A stretch of 16,490 nt of DNA from Lamprobacter sp964516305 (GTDB taxonomy: Bacteria; Pseudomonadota; Gammaproteobacteria; Chromatiales; Chromatiaceae). The notes below the pieces were generated by a model. The model worked only from the letters and a program-made list of their open reading frames with translations, did not search any database and was not told the origin of the DNA. Both the position numbers and the translations under genes were made by a program. The stretch lies in the NCBI GenBank assembly GCA_964516305.1, contig CAZEZH010000071.1, forward strand, positions 1 to 16,490, in the 5' to 3' direction. Positions 1 through 7,683 of this stretch are shown here, piece by piece; the stretch's first letter is position 1, and the number at the start of each line of letters is the position of its first letter.

Positions 1-192
1 AAGCCTCCAGGGACGGATTCACGGCGTCCCCCGGCGGCCGCTACCCGGCACCGGCACAAACCCCCGATTAGGCAATCGCACCAAGACCATTGAGCGATCG
101 CACAAGAACCCCCGAAAGACCAACCAACAACCGAACCAGCCAGCAACGCAAAAGCACAAGCACAAGCACAAGCACCAGATCCAACATCGACG
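1..192. other. C/A-rich leader before bioH, no gene supported
   Basis: No gene can be supported here. From about 75 to 192 the plus strand is dominated by C and A, with few G and very few T. Such DNA gives an unstructured, C-rich transcript, resembling a Rho-utilisation (rut) type stretch, although that role is inference. The frame of bioH is open upstream only back to a TGA at 91-93, and it contains no ATG, GTG or TTG before 193. The first 71 bases are open in one frame to a TAG at 69-71, and could be the tail of an upstream gene such as bioF, but the 22 codons show no recognisable motif. Confidence 0.5.
152..175 (+). repeat. Tandem hexamer (AAGCAC)4
   Basis: Four perfect copies of AAGCAC lie 17 bases before the bioH start codon. 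In the bioH frame they would read as alternating Gln and Ala, but no start codon precedes them. Short tandem repeats of this type can change copy number by slippage. Here they would alter leader length, not the protein. Confidence 0.8.
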
Positions 193-1179
193 ATGCACAA
201 AGACCGACCCAATCTCGTCCTCCTCCACGGCTGGGGCATGAACAACGGCGTCTGGGAAGCGCTCCCAACAACACTGACCGACCGCTTCAACCTTCACCCC
301 ATCGAGCTCCCCGGCCACGGCCATGCGCCCTTCGAGCCAAGCTGGCGCGACCTCCCCGACTGGGCCGACGCCGCACTCGCGCAAGCCCCAGAGCAAGCCA
401 TCTGGCTCGGCTGGTCACTCGGCGCCCTCGTCGCGCTGCAAGCCGCTCTACAGACCCGCATGCCGAACCGCCCGCTTGGACCGGGACAGCACGCGCCGCT
501 TGAAGACGCAGCAGCCCGCGGCTTCTCAGCGAGTAGCAGCCAGCCATCAGATGACAGCCAGCCACACAGCAGCCATTCACCCGCGCAAGATGCAGGACGC
601 TACAGCGTCCAAAGAGGCCATCGCGATGCGAGCCGCCCAAGCGTCGCAACACGCCACCATGTCGCAGCAAACCGCCGCCAGGCAGCACCACGCATCAGTG
701 CGCTGATCCTGGTCACGGCCAACCCACGCTTCGTCCAATCCACCGACTGGCGAGCCGCCATGCCGGCAACCATCTTCGACGGTTTCCACGCATCACTCGT
801 CGATGATCCAGCCGCAACCCTCGAGCGCTTCCTCTCGCTCCAAGTCCGCGGCAGCCGGGACGCCCGCGAGACCCTCAGACGACTGCGCAGCGGCATCGCC
901 AAGCGCCCACAGCCCCAGCCCGAAGCCCTGCGGACCGGCCTCGACCTGCTGCGCGAAGAAGACCTCCGCGCCCGTCTCGCCGACATCCAACAACCCGCAC
1001 TCTGGCTGTTCGGCGAGCGCGACACCCTGGTGCCGGCCGACGTCGCCGAGCGTATTGAGCTGCTGATGCCCAACGCCCATTGTCGGACCATCCCGGGCGC
1101 CGCCCACGCGCCGCTGCTCTCGCATGGGGAGCCAGTCGCCGAGGCCATCGCCGACTTTCTCCAAGGCACTTCCGCATGA
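193..1179 (+). CDS. bioH: Pimeloyl-ACP methyl ester carboxylesterase BioH, with internal insertion
   Basis: BioH removes the methyl group from pimeloyl-ACP methyl ester, ending the BioC-initiated synthesis of the pimelate moiety of biotin in the cytoplasm. The product is an alpha/beta hydrolase of 328 aa. LLHGWG (residues 10-15) forms the oxyanion region. The nucleophile is Ser75 in GWSLG (73-77), Asp277 lies in ERDTLVP, and His305 lies in AAHAP, so the triad is complete. E. coli BioH is about 256 aa. The excess is an insertion of about 75 residues, roughly 89-164, rich in Ser, Gln, Ala, His, Arg and Pro. It falls in the loop between the helix after the nucleophile and the next core strand (ISALILVTAN, 168-177). 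The start is the first possible in frame and has no clear Shine-Dalgarno site. The stop overlaps the bioC start. The family call is firm; only the effect of the insertion is unknown. Confidence 0.93.
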   Translation: MHKDRPNLVLLHGWGMNNGVWEALPTTLTDRFNLHPIELPGHGHAPFEPSWRDLPDWADAALAQAPEQAIWLGWSLGALVALQAALQTRMPNRPLGPGQHAPLEDAAARGFSASSSQPSDDSQPHSSHSPAQDAGRYSVQRGHRDASRPSVATRHHVAANRRQAAPRISALILVTANPRFVQSTDWRAAMPATIFDGFHASLVDDPAATLERFLSLQVRGSRDARETLRRLRSGIAKRPQPQPEALRTGLDLLREEDLRARLADIQQPALWLFGERDTLVPADVAERIELLMPNAHCRTIPGAAHAPLLSHGEPVAEAIADFLQGTSA

Positions 1180-2063
1180 GCACGAGTCCAATCGACAAAC
1201 GCGCCGCCCGCCGCGCCTTCGAGCGCGCCGCAGCCAGCTATGACCAAGCCGCCGTGCTGCAACGCGAGATCGGCAACCGCATGCTCGAGCGCCTCGACTA
1301 TGTGCGCATCAAGCCACAGACCGTCCTTGATCTCGGCTGTGGCACCGGACAGGGGATCGACGCGCTCGCCAAGCGCTGGCGCAAAGCGAAGATCATCGCC
1401 CTCGACCTCGCCGAGTCGATGCTGAAGCGCGCGCGCCGCCGCGGCACCTGGCTCAACCGACCCTGGCCACTCTGTGCCGACCTCGAAGCATTGCCATTGG
1501 CCGATGCGTCGGTCGATCTGGTGATCTCCAACGCCACTCTCCAATGGGCCAGCGATCTGCCGCGCGCCTTTGCCGAGCTGCGCCGCGTGCTGCGCCCCGA
1601 GGGCCTGCTGATGTTCACCACCTTCGGTCCCGACACCCTGATCGAGCTGCGCCGCGCCTGGGCTCAGGCCGATGGCGGCGCCCATGCTCATGTCAGCCCG
1701 TTCCTCGATATGCACGACATTGGCGATGCCTTGATGCGCGCCGGCTTCGCTGATCCGGTGATGGACGCCGAGCGCATCACCATGACCTACGACAACGTCC
1801 ATGGCCTGATGCGCGATCTCAAGGCGATCGGCGGACGCAACGCGCTCGAGGATCGCCCACGCGCAATGACCGGACGCCAACGTCTCAACGCCTTGGAACA
1901 GGCCTACGAGACTGAGCGGCGCGATGGGAGACTGCCTTCGACCTGGGAGGTGGTCTATGGTCAGGCCTGGATGCCCGCGGGCGTCAAGACACCGGCCCAG
2001 CAACAGACCGATGATGGGGTTGCTATCCCGCTCTCGGCGATCCCGCGGCGGGTCTCGCGGTGA
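1176..2063 (+). CDS. bioC: Malonyl-ACP O-methyltransferase BioC
   Basis: BioC methylates the free carboxyl of malonyl-ACP using S-adenosylmethionine, disguising it so that the fatty acid synthase can elongate it to pimeloyl-ACP methyl ester, the substrate of BioH. The 295-aa product begins MSTSPIDKRA, followed by the typical BioC N-terminus (RAFERAAASYDQAAVLQ) and SAM-binding motif I, VLDLGCGTGQG, at residues 50-60. Further methyltransferase landmarks are DLVISNATLQW and LRPEGLLMFTTFGPDTL. A longer frame opens at 1080 within bioH, but its first 32 residues are not BioC-like. The ATG at 1176 overlaps the bioH TGA as ATGA, which suggests translational coupling. The length is a little above the E. 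coli protein (about 251 aa), mainly at the C-terminus. Confidence 0.95.
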   Translation: MSTSPIDKRAARRAFERAAASYDQAAVLQREIGNRMLERLDYVRIKPQTVLDLGCGTGQGIDALAKRWRKAKIIALDLAESMLKRARRRGTWLNRPWPLCADLEALPLADASVDLVISNATLQWASDLPRAFAELRRVLRPEGLLMFTTFGPDTLIELRRAWAQADGGAHAHVSPFLDMHDIGDALMRAGFADPVMDAERITMTYDNVHGLMRDLKAIGGRNALEDRPRAMTGRQRLNALEQAYETERRDGRLPSTWEVVYGQAWMPAGVKTPAQQQTDDGVAIPLSAIPRRVSR

Positions 2064-2162
2064 GGCGGATGATGGCCGTACGGTTGGGTGGGCTGATGCG
2101 GTCAAACGAGCTATCCACCTGGTCTGGCCGTCTCGGCTCGGTCATGCCAGCTGAGGCAGTCT

Positions 2163-2180
2163 GTTGCCTTCGTCGGCAAC
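2163..2180 (+). other. Small stem-loop between bioC and bioD
   Basis: GTTGCC (2163-2168) and GGCAAC (2175-2180) are perfect inverted repeats with a 6-nt loop. No T-run follows, so this is not a convincing terminator. It lies in the 144-nt gap between bioC and bioD, which otherwise shows nothing recognisable. Confidence 0.3.
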
Positions 2181-2207
2181 TGAGGATCGTGCGATGAGAT
2201 CAACGTC

Positions 2208-2942
2208 ATGACGCATGAGAGTGTTGATGACTCCGGCTCAGGGCAGCGGTTTGAGCCGTCGCAGAAGACAGCCCGGGGGCTTTTCGTCACCGGCACAGAC
2301 ACCGATGTCGGCAAGACCGAGGTCACGCTCGGCCTGATGATGGCCTTGCAGCGACGCGGTCATCAGGTGCTCGGGATGAAGCCCGTTGCGGCCGGTTGCG
2401 CGCTGACGCCGGACGGACTGCGCAACGAGGACGCGCTACGCATCCAGGCGCAGGGCTCCGCGCCCATCGACTATCCAGCGCTCAATCCCTACGCCTTTGA
2501 ACCTCCGATCGCGCCGCACATCGCCGCTGAGCAGGTCGGCGTCGAGATCAGACTCGAGCCGATCCTGGCCGCGCATCGACACCTGGCCACCCAGGCCGAC
2601 TGGCTGCTGGTCGAAGGCGCTGGTGGCTGGTTGGTGCCGCTGGGGCCTGAGCTGATGCTCAGCGATCTACCCAAGGCGCTCGATCTGCCGGTGGTCCTCG
2701 TGGTTGGTCTCCGTCTCGGCTGTCTGAATCACGCGCTGCTGACGGCCGAATCGATCCGGGCCTCTGGACTGCGGTTGATCGGCTGGGTCGCGAGCCAGGT
2801 CGATCCGGCGATGGCCGCCGCTGATGGGAATCTGGCCACCCTGCGAGAACGGTTGACGGCCCCTTGTCTTGGTGCGATTCCCTGGCTGAATGCACCTAAC
2901 CCGGAGCAGGTCGCGGCTCACCTTGAGGTGCTTACGGCTTGA
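2208..2942 (+). CDS. bioD: Dethiobiotin synthetase BioD
   Basis: BioD closes the ureido ring of dethiobiotin from 7,8-diaminopelargonic acid, CO2 and ATP, the next-to-last step of biotin synthesis. The 244-aa product has the P-loop GTDTDVGKT at residues 29-37, the substrate-side KPVAAG from Lys58, and VEGAGGW at 135-141, all hallmarks of the family. The N-terminus is about 20 residues longer than in most BioD proteins; the first strand normally begins near RGLFVTG (residues 23-29). No better internal start is evident between 2208 and the P-loop, so I keep the ATG at 2208, although its ribosome-binding site is weak. It follows bioC by 144 nt on the same strand, and ends 11 nt inside the convergent recN gene. 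Confidence 0.94.
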   Translation: MTHESVDDSGSGQRFEPSQKTARGLFVTGTDTDVGKTEVTLGLMMALQRRGHQVLGMKPVAAGCALTPDGLRNEDALRIQAQGSAPIDYPALNPYAFEPPIAPHIAAEQVGVEIRLEPILAAHRHLATQADWLLVEGAGGWLVPLGPELMLSDLPKALDLPVVLVVGLRLGCLNHALLTAESIRASGLRLIGWVASQVDPAMAAADGNLATLRERLTAPCLGAIPWLNAPNPEQVAAHLEVLTA

Positions 2943-4599
2943 GCCCCAACATCTCTGCAGCATGCGCGCGAGTGGTCGCGGTGATCTCGGTTCCACCGAG
3001 CATGCGTGCGACCTCGTCGATGCGCTGCTTGGCATCGAGCGGGCTGATCTCGGTAAAGGTCTGCGCCTCTTTCGCGTACTTCTTCACCCGCAGATGCTGA
3101 TGCGCCTGGGCCGCGACCTGGGCCAGATGGGTCACGCAGAGCACCTGCCGGCGCTCGCCGAGCCGGCGTAACAAACGGCCGACGATCTCGGCGACACCGC
3201 CGCCGATGCCGACATCGACCTCATCGAAGACCAGGGTCGGGATGCCGCCAACCTCGGCGGTCGCGACCTGGATCGCCAGGCTGATGCGCGAAAGCTCACC
3301 ACCGGAGGCGACCTTGGCCAGTGGCTGCGGCGGTTGGCCTGGGTTGGCGCTGACCAGAAAGGCGATGCTATCGAGTCCTTGGCTACTGATTGCATCCTGT
3401 TCGCCGGTCGTGACCTCGATCCGGAATACACCACCTGTCATACCGAGATCCTGCATCGCTGAACTCACGGTCTGACTGAGTCGGGCGGCCGCTTCAACGC
3501 GTGACGCGCTGAGCGCCTCGGCGCACTCGAGCAAGTGCTCGCGCGCCTGCTCGCGCTCAGCCGCTAGCGCATCCAGTGATTGGTCGGCCTGTTCCAGTCG
3601 CTCAAGCTCTGCCCGCCGCTCAGCGGTCAGCGCGATCAGCTGCTCAGGCGCGACCCGGTACTTGCGCGCCAGATCATGGATCTGGCCAATGCGCTGTTCG
3701 ACGACGCCGAGACGACTGGGGTCCATCTCTAGGCCATCCAGGTAATGCCGTAGGTTGGCCGCGGCCTCTTCAAGCTGTGCCGTCGCACCATCGATCAGCT
3801 CACGGGTTTCGTCCAGGGACGGATCGATGCCGCTCAGACTGCTAAGGTCGGCGCTGGCCTGGCCGAGGCCATCACGCAGCGATTGTTCACCCTCATAGAG
3901 GCGATCGACCAGGGTTGCCGTGGTCGCCTGCAGTTGGCCCTGGTTCGCCAGCCGGCGCTGCTCAGCGTCCAGTGCCTCCAGCTCCTGCTCGCCGAGCGCC
4001 AGTGCATCAAGCTCCTCGAGCTGAAAGCGCAGTAGCTCGAAGCGTTCTTGGCGCTCAGTGCGCGCGTCGCTGAGTGTCTTCCAGCGCTGGTCGAGCTCGC
4101 GGTAGTGGCGATAGCGTTCGGCCACCGTGGCGGTGAGTGGCTGATGATCGGCGTAGCCATCGAGCAGGTTGCGCTGTGCCGCCGAGCGCAGCAGCGATTG
4201 ATGGGCATGCTGGCCGTGGATATCCACCAGCAGCTCACCGAGCTCGCGCAGCTGCGCACTGCTCGCCGCGCGGCCATTGATGAAGGCGCGCGCTCGCCCT
4301 TTGCGCACCAGCACCCGGCGGATCAGGCACTCGTCCCCGTCGTTGAGCGCTTGCTCAGCGAGCCAGGTCTGAGCCGGTGGGTTGTTGGCGACATCGAAGC
4401 CAACGCTGATCTCTGCGCGCTCGCAGTCGCCGCGGATCAGACTCGCATCGGCCTTGTCGCCCAGGGTCAGCCCGAGCGCGTCGATCAGGATCGACTTGCC
4501 GGCGCCGGTCTCACCGGTGAGTGCAGTCATCCCGGTTGCCAGCTCGAGTTCGAGCCGGCTGACGATGACCAGGTCTTGAACAGTAATCTGAGTTAGCAC
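2932..4599 (-). CDS. recN: DNA repair protein RecN
   Basis: RecN is an SMC-like ATPase that acts with RecA in double-strand break repair. The 555-aa product has Walker A GETGAGKS at residues 29-36, a central coiled-coil region, the ABC signature ASGGELSR (431-438) and Walker B LVFDEVD at 456-462 with Asp459/Glu460. The C-terminus RAHAAEML is family-typical. The length matches E. coli RecN (553 aa). The start MLTQITVQDLVIV is the conserved beginning. It overlaps the end of nadK by 7 nt, so nadK-recN is probably one transcript. E. coli recN has a LexA box in front; none is visible at this junction, so SOS control, if any, would have to come from upstream of nadK. The 3' end overlaps bioD. Confidence 0.97.
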   Translation of the reverse strand: MLTQITVQDLVIVSRLELELATGMTALTGETGAGKSILIDALGLTLGDKADASLIRGDCERAEISVGFDVANNPPAQTWLAEQALNDGDECLIRRVLVRKGRARAFINGRAASSAQLRELGELLVDIHGQHAHQSLLRSAAQRNLLDGYADHQPLTATVAERYRHYRELDQRWKTLSDARTERQERFELLRFQLEELDALALGEQELEALDAEQRRLANQGQLQATTATLVDRLYEGEQSLRDGLGQASADLSSLSGIDPSLDETRELIDGATAQLEEAAANLRHYLDGLEMDPSRLGVVEQRIGQIHDLARKYRVAPEQLIALTAERRAELERLEQADQSLDALAAEREQAREHLLECAEALSASRVEAAARLSQTVSSAMQDLGMTGGVFRIEVTTGEQDAISSQGLDSIAFLVSANPGQPPQPLAKVASGGELSRISLAIQVATAEVGGIPTLVFDEVDVGIGGGVAEIVGRLLRRLGERRQVLCVTHLAQVAAQAHQHLRVKKYAKEAQTFTEISPLDAKQRIDEVARMLGGTEITATTRAHAAEMLGLKP

Positions 4600-5474
4600 G
4601 GTGTATTGGAATGCGTATGTCCGCCCCAGCCAAGCTTTGCGCGCAGGATGCGGTAATGATCATGATCATGCGGATGGAGCAGCCGCACCCTGCGGCAGCT
4701 GCACTCGATCTGGATCGCGCCGCCGGTCTCCAGCGGCAGGTCGACCTGACCATCGCAGGTCAGGCGCACCTGCTCCGGCTCCAGGTTGCAGATGCGGATC
4801 TCGATGCGGCTGCTACCGGGCACCACGAGCGGCCGATTGCTTAGGGTGTGCGGGCAGATCGGGACCAACAGCAGGGCATCAAGGCGCGGGTTCAAGAGCG
4901 GGCCGCCGCCAGAGAGCGCATAGGCCGTGGAGCCAGTTGGGGTAGCAACTATCATTCCATCGGAGCGCTGGGCGTTGACGAACTGGCCGTCGATATAGGT
5001 CTCGAACTCGATCATGCGCACGGAGTTCCATTTGTGGATCACCACATCATTCAAGGCGCGCACCGGCGTTACCTGGTCGCCGATCCGCGCGTCCAGTAGG
5101 ATGCGGGTATCGGCATCATAGGCCCCGCTCAGGATCTGCTCTAGGCGCGGCTCGATCTCATCGGGCAGGATGTCGACCAGAAACCCGAGGCGCCCGATGT
5201 TGATGCCGACCAAAGCAACATCGTGCTCTGCCAGCATGCGAGCGGCATTCAGGAAGGTCCCGTCGCCGCCGACGACGAGCACCAGGTCGCAGCGCTGGCC
5301 AATGGTGTCGATACAGACCCCATCGGAACGCTGCAGCAGTGCTGCTGTGCTCTCATCGAAATGGGTCTGCACGCCCTGCGCGCGGAGCTGGCTGACGGCG
5401 CGGGCGACCGTTGTGACAAGGCGCGCATCGATCTGCTGTTTGGCGATGATGCCGACATTCTGAAACCAGGCCAT
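4593..5474 (-). CDS. nadK: NAD kinase NadK
   Basis: NadK phosphorylates NAD to NADP using ATP (or polyphosphate in some bacteria). From the ATG at 5474 (MAWFQNVGIIAK) the product is 293 aa, matching E. coli NadK (292 aa). It has the GGDGT motif at residues 69-73 with Asp71, the NE/D-type motif as ND in ALNDVVIHK, and the glycine-rich SDGMIVATPTGSTAY. The C-terminus resembles the family, with a histidine-rich HPHDHDH. A frame extension to a TTG at 5507 exists but has no ribosome-binding site and adds residues unlike the family. A weak promoter candidate in the minus direction is TTGGCG (5623-5618), 17 nt, TAACGT (5600-5595). It runs divergently from hrcA and overlaps recN, suggesting a nadK-recN operon. 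Confidence 0.96.
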   Translation of the reverse strand: MAWFQNVGIIAKQQIDARLVTTVARAVSQLRAQGVQTHFDESTAALLQRSDGVCIDTIGQRCDLVLVVGGDGTFLNAARMLAEHDVALVGINIGRLGFLVDILPDEIEPRLEQILSGAYDADTRILLDARIGDQVTPVRALNDVVIHKWNSVRMIEFETYIDGQFVNAQRSDGMIVATPTGSTAYALSGGGPLLNPRLDALLLVPICPHTLSNRPLVVPGSSRIEIRICNLEPEQVRLTCDGQVDLPLETGGAIQIECSCRRVRLLHPHDHDHYRILRAKLGWGGHTHSNTPC

Positions 5475-5634
5475 TGATGGCGAGTGACCCTGAGCAGGCG
5501 ATAACAAGAGGGGGAGCGGGCTGTTGCCTCGTGCTGGTCGCAGCGACAGGGTCTGGGGTTGCCCAGCCCATCGAGCGGACCTGCAGCGCGGCCAACGTTA
5601 GCACGCGGCATCGCGCACGCCAATGCGGAGGTTC

Positions 5635-5663
5635 TTGACATCACTCGGCGAGCATCATAGATT
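5635..5663 (+). promoter_or_regulatory. Sigma-70-type promoter of hrcA
   Basis: A perfect -35 hexamer TTGACA (5635-5640) is followed after exactly 17 nt by TAGATT (5658-5663), which matches the -10 consensus at four of six positions, including the key T, A and final T. The start of transcription would fall near 5670, at the edge of the CIRCE operator, the expected arrangement for HrcA repression. Confidence 0.75.
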
Positions 5664-5670
5664 GCATGTG

Positions 5671-5697
5671 TTAGCACTCGTTTGGTGAGAGTGCTAA
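5671..5697 (+). promoter_or_regulatory. CIRCE operator (HrcA binding site)
   Basis: TTAGCACTC (5671-5679), a 9-nt spacer and GAGTGCTAA (5689-5697) are an exact match to the CIRCE consensus. HrcA binds this inverted repeat as a dimer and represses heat-shock genes at low temperature. It lies between the promoter and the hrcA start codon, so hrcA, and by read-through grpE, should be autoregulated. Confidence 0.97.
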
Positions 5698-5722
5698 CAG
5701 TCGATTTCTTGCCCGAGATCCG

Positions 5723-6826
5723 ATGGGTTTCGTTCCGCTTCCAGTGAGTGAAAATCTCGTATCAATGGACCCTCGAGCCAGTGGCCGCTTTGCTGAAGGC
5801 CAAGTTAGCGAGCGCGCGCTGCACTTCCTAAAGGTGCTCGTCGAGCGCCACATCCGTGATGGGCAGCCCGTTGGCTCGCGCACCCTAGCGCGTGATACCG
5901 GTCTCGATCTCAGTCCGGCCACGGTGCGCAACGTGATGTCGGACCTCGAAGATCTGGGTCTGGTGTCGTCGCCGCATACCTCCGCTGGACGGGTGCCCAC
6001 AGCTTCGGGCTACCGGCTATTCATCGACAGTCTGCTCAAGGTGGCGCCGCTCACAGAGACCGATGTCTCGATGCTACGCGATCAGTTCGCGCGCACCACG
6101 GATACCGTCAATCTGATCCAGACGGCATCCCGTGCCTTGTCTGGGGTCACCCATTTGGCTGGCCTGGTGATGGTGCCGCGGCATGAGCGCGAGGTATTCC
6201 GGCAGATCGAGTTCGTCCAACTGTCCGGCCATCGGGTGTTGGCCATCCTGGTGACCGGTGATGGCGAGGTGCACAACCGCATCCTCGAGACCGAGCAGCC
6301 GTTGTCGGCCTCGCAGCTGGAGCAGGCGTCGAACTACTTGACGCAACTGTTCAATGGTCATGAGATGCACGAGGTGCGCCGCCAGCTGATGGCCGATCTG
6401 AAGCGCACCCACGCGAACATGGATGAGCTGATGATGCGGGCGGTGATGATGGCGCAACGCGTCGTCGAGGCTGCTGAGCACAAGGATGATGTGATGATTG
6501 CTGGCCAGACCAATCTGATGGAGTTCACTGAACTCTCCAGTATGGACAGGCTCAAGGCGTTGTTCGATGCCTTCACGGAGAAAAGGCAGATCCTAGACCT
6601 GCTCGACCGATGCATCGAAGCCGAGGGGGTCCAGATCTTCATCGGAGAGGAGTCTGGCTACGAATTGCTCGACGACTGTAGCGTGGTCACGGCTACCTAC
6701 CGGGTCGAGGATCAGGTGTTGGGCGTGCTCGGCGTCATCGGCCCGACGCGCATGAACTACCAGCAGGTTATTCCGGTGGTTGACGTCACGGCAAAGCTGC
6801 TTGCAGCAGCCTTGCGCAGCCGTTGA
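5723..6826 (+). CDS. hrcA: Heat-inducible transcription repressor HrcA
   Basis: HrcA represses chaperone genes by binding CIRCE; its activity is typically linked to GroEL availability. The 367-aa product has an N-terminal winged helix (VGSRTLARDTG to SAGRVPTASGYRLF, about residues 50-99) and the conserved C-terminal signature GVIGPTRMNY (from 337). The start at 5723 has a weak GAG-containing ribosome-binding site. A second ATG at 5765 (MDPRASGRF) would remove 14 non-conserved residues and is a reasonable alternative, since homology normally begins around VSERALHFLKVLVERHI. A perfect CIRCE lies 26 nt upstream of the start. E. coli lacks HrcA, but many other proteobacteria have it beside grpE and dnaK, as here. 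Confidence 0.97.
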   Translation: MGFVPLPVSENLVSMDPRASGRFAEGQVSERALHFLKVLVERHIRDGQPVGSRTLARDTGLDLSPATVRNVMSDLEDLGLVSSPHTSAGRVPTASGYRLFIDSLLKVAPLTETDVSMLRDQFARTTDTVNLIQTASRALSGVTHLAGLVMVPRHEREVFRQIEFVQLSGHRVLAILVTGDGEVHNRILETEQPLSASQLEQASNYLTQLFNGHEMHEVRRQLMADLKRTHANMDELMMRAVMMAQRVVEAAEHKDDVMIAGQTNLMEFTELSSMDRLKALFDAFTEKRQILDLLDRCIEAEGVQIFIGEESGYELLDDCSVVTATYRVEDQVLGVLGVIGPTRMNYQQVIPVVDVTAKLLAAALRSR

Positions 6827-6921
6827 CCCAAGACAATACATCTAATGATTCATGGCAGAGGCTGGAGATGCAGACGGCGATGCTGTCGCTGTCCTCACGC
6901 TGGCCCTGGGAGAGATATGAG

Positions 6922-7620
6922 ATGACGAAGGAGCAAGAAGAGCAACAGCCCGGCGCATCGACGCACACTGAAGAGTCTGAGCCGTTTGAAGGCCTCGGTG
7001 CCCAGTCTGGTGCTGGGCGGTCGACGCAGGGGGCCGCTGGCAAAGACGGCGAAGACTTCGAGTCGGTAGCAGCCACCGATATGTCGCTCGACGATCCTCC
7101 GCAGGATGCTGCGGGCGATCCGGAAGCAGAGCTGGAGCCCGATTCCGATCCGGCCGAGCTGACAATGCTTCTGGAAGATGCGCGGGCGAGGGCCGATGAT
7201 GCCCACAATCAGATCCTGCGTATCCGCGCCGAGATGGACAATATGTCGCGTCGGCAAGCGAAAGAGCTCGAGAATGCACACAAGTTTGCGCTCGAAGGCT
7301 TCATCAAAGAGCTACTGCAGGTACGCGACAGTCTTGAGCTTGGCCAGGCCGCCGCGGCCGCAGAGGACGCGGATCTGTCCAAGCTGCGCGAAGGCACCGA
7401 ACTGACGTTGAAGCTGCTGCGCGATGTGATGGCCAAGTTTGGTGTCGAGCGTATCGACCCTGAAGGTGAGCCGTTTAATCCGGACTATCACCAGGCCATG
7501 TCGATGCAGCCGCGCTCTGATGTGCCACCCAACACGGTGGTGAACGTCGTGCAGAGCGGTTACCTGCTCAATGGCCGTTTGGTGCGTCCGGCACTGGTCA
7601 TGGTGTCGCAGGCGGCCTGA
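6922..7620 (+). CDS. grpE: Nucleotide exchange factor GrpE
   Basis: GrpE dimers release ADP from DnaK, resetting the chaperone cycle. I place the start at the ATG at 6922 (MTKEQEEQQ), which has a clear GGGAG ribosome-binding site at 6908-6912, giving 232 aa. The frame is open back to a TTG at 6823, but those residues are not GrpE-like. Residues 1-73 are an acidic, low-complexity extension. The long dimerisation helix follows (DPAELTMLLEDARARADD onward, with IRAEMDNMSRR). The C-terminal beta domain starts near residue 179, with PEGEPFNPDYHQAMSM and the ending NGRLVRPALVMVS. E. coli GrpE is about 197 aa; the difference is in the acidic N-terminus. It sits 95 nt after hrcA and probably shares its transcript. 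Confidence 0.96.
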   Translation: MTKEQEEQQPGASTHTEESEPFEGLGAQSGAGRSTQGAAGKDGEDFESVAATDMSLDDPPQDAAGDPEAELEPDSDPAELTMLLEDARARADDAHNQILRIRAEMDNMSRRQAKELENAHKFALEGFIKELLQVRDSLELGQAAAAAEDADLSKLREGTELTLKLLRDVMAKFGVERIDPEGEPFNPDYHQAMSMQPRSDVPPNTVVNVVQSGYLLNGRLVRPALVMVSQAA

Positions 7621-7639
7621 TTGCGCGACATCAACCTGC

Positions 7640-7661
7640 GCCTCAAAAGCGGCGTTGAGGC
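7640..7661 (+). other. Stem-loop in grpE-dnaK intergenic region
   Basis: GCCTCAA (7640-7646) and TTGAGGC (7655-7661) form a perfect 7-bp stem with an 8-nt loop, 20 nt after the grpE stop. No T-run follows, so it is more likely an RNA processing or stability element, or a weak attenuator, than a full terminator. Confidence 0.45.
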
Positions 7662-7683
7662 CTAGATCGAGGCTTCCAGAACG

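Noticed and set aside
1..71. Possible 3' end of an upstream gene such as bioF
   Set aside because: Only 22 codons are visible, with no recognisable C-terminal motif, so it cannot be supported.
323..706. Alternative plus-strand frame across the BioH insertion, suggesting a double frameshift
   Set aside because: The bioH frame is open throughout, with intact homology on both sides. The alternative frame is low-complexity and has no recognised homology.
1080..1175. Longer BioC start inside bioH
   Set aside because: The extra 32 residues are basic and not BioC-like; the ATG at 1176 forms an ATGA overlap with the bioH stop and begins the conserved N-terminus.
600..2105. 501-codon minus-strand frame opposite bioH and bioC
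   Set aside because: It is a shadow of GC-rich coding sequence on the other strand, with no recognisable domain. bioC and bioH are unambiguous.
5598..5606. Second CIRCE-like half-site (TTAGCACGC)
   Set aside because: Only one arm is present, and no matching GAGTGCTAA-type arm lies at 9-nt spacing.
6823..6921. GrpE N-terminal extension to a TTG at 6823
   Set aside because: No ribosome-binding site and non-conserved residues; ATG 6922 has GGGAG at good spacing.
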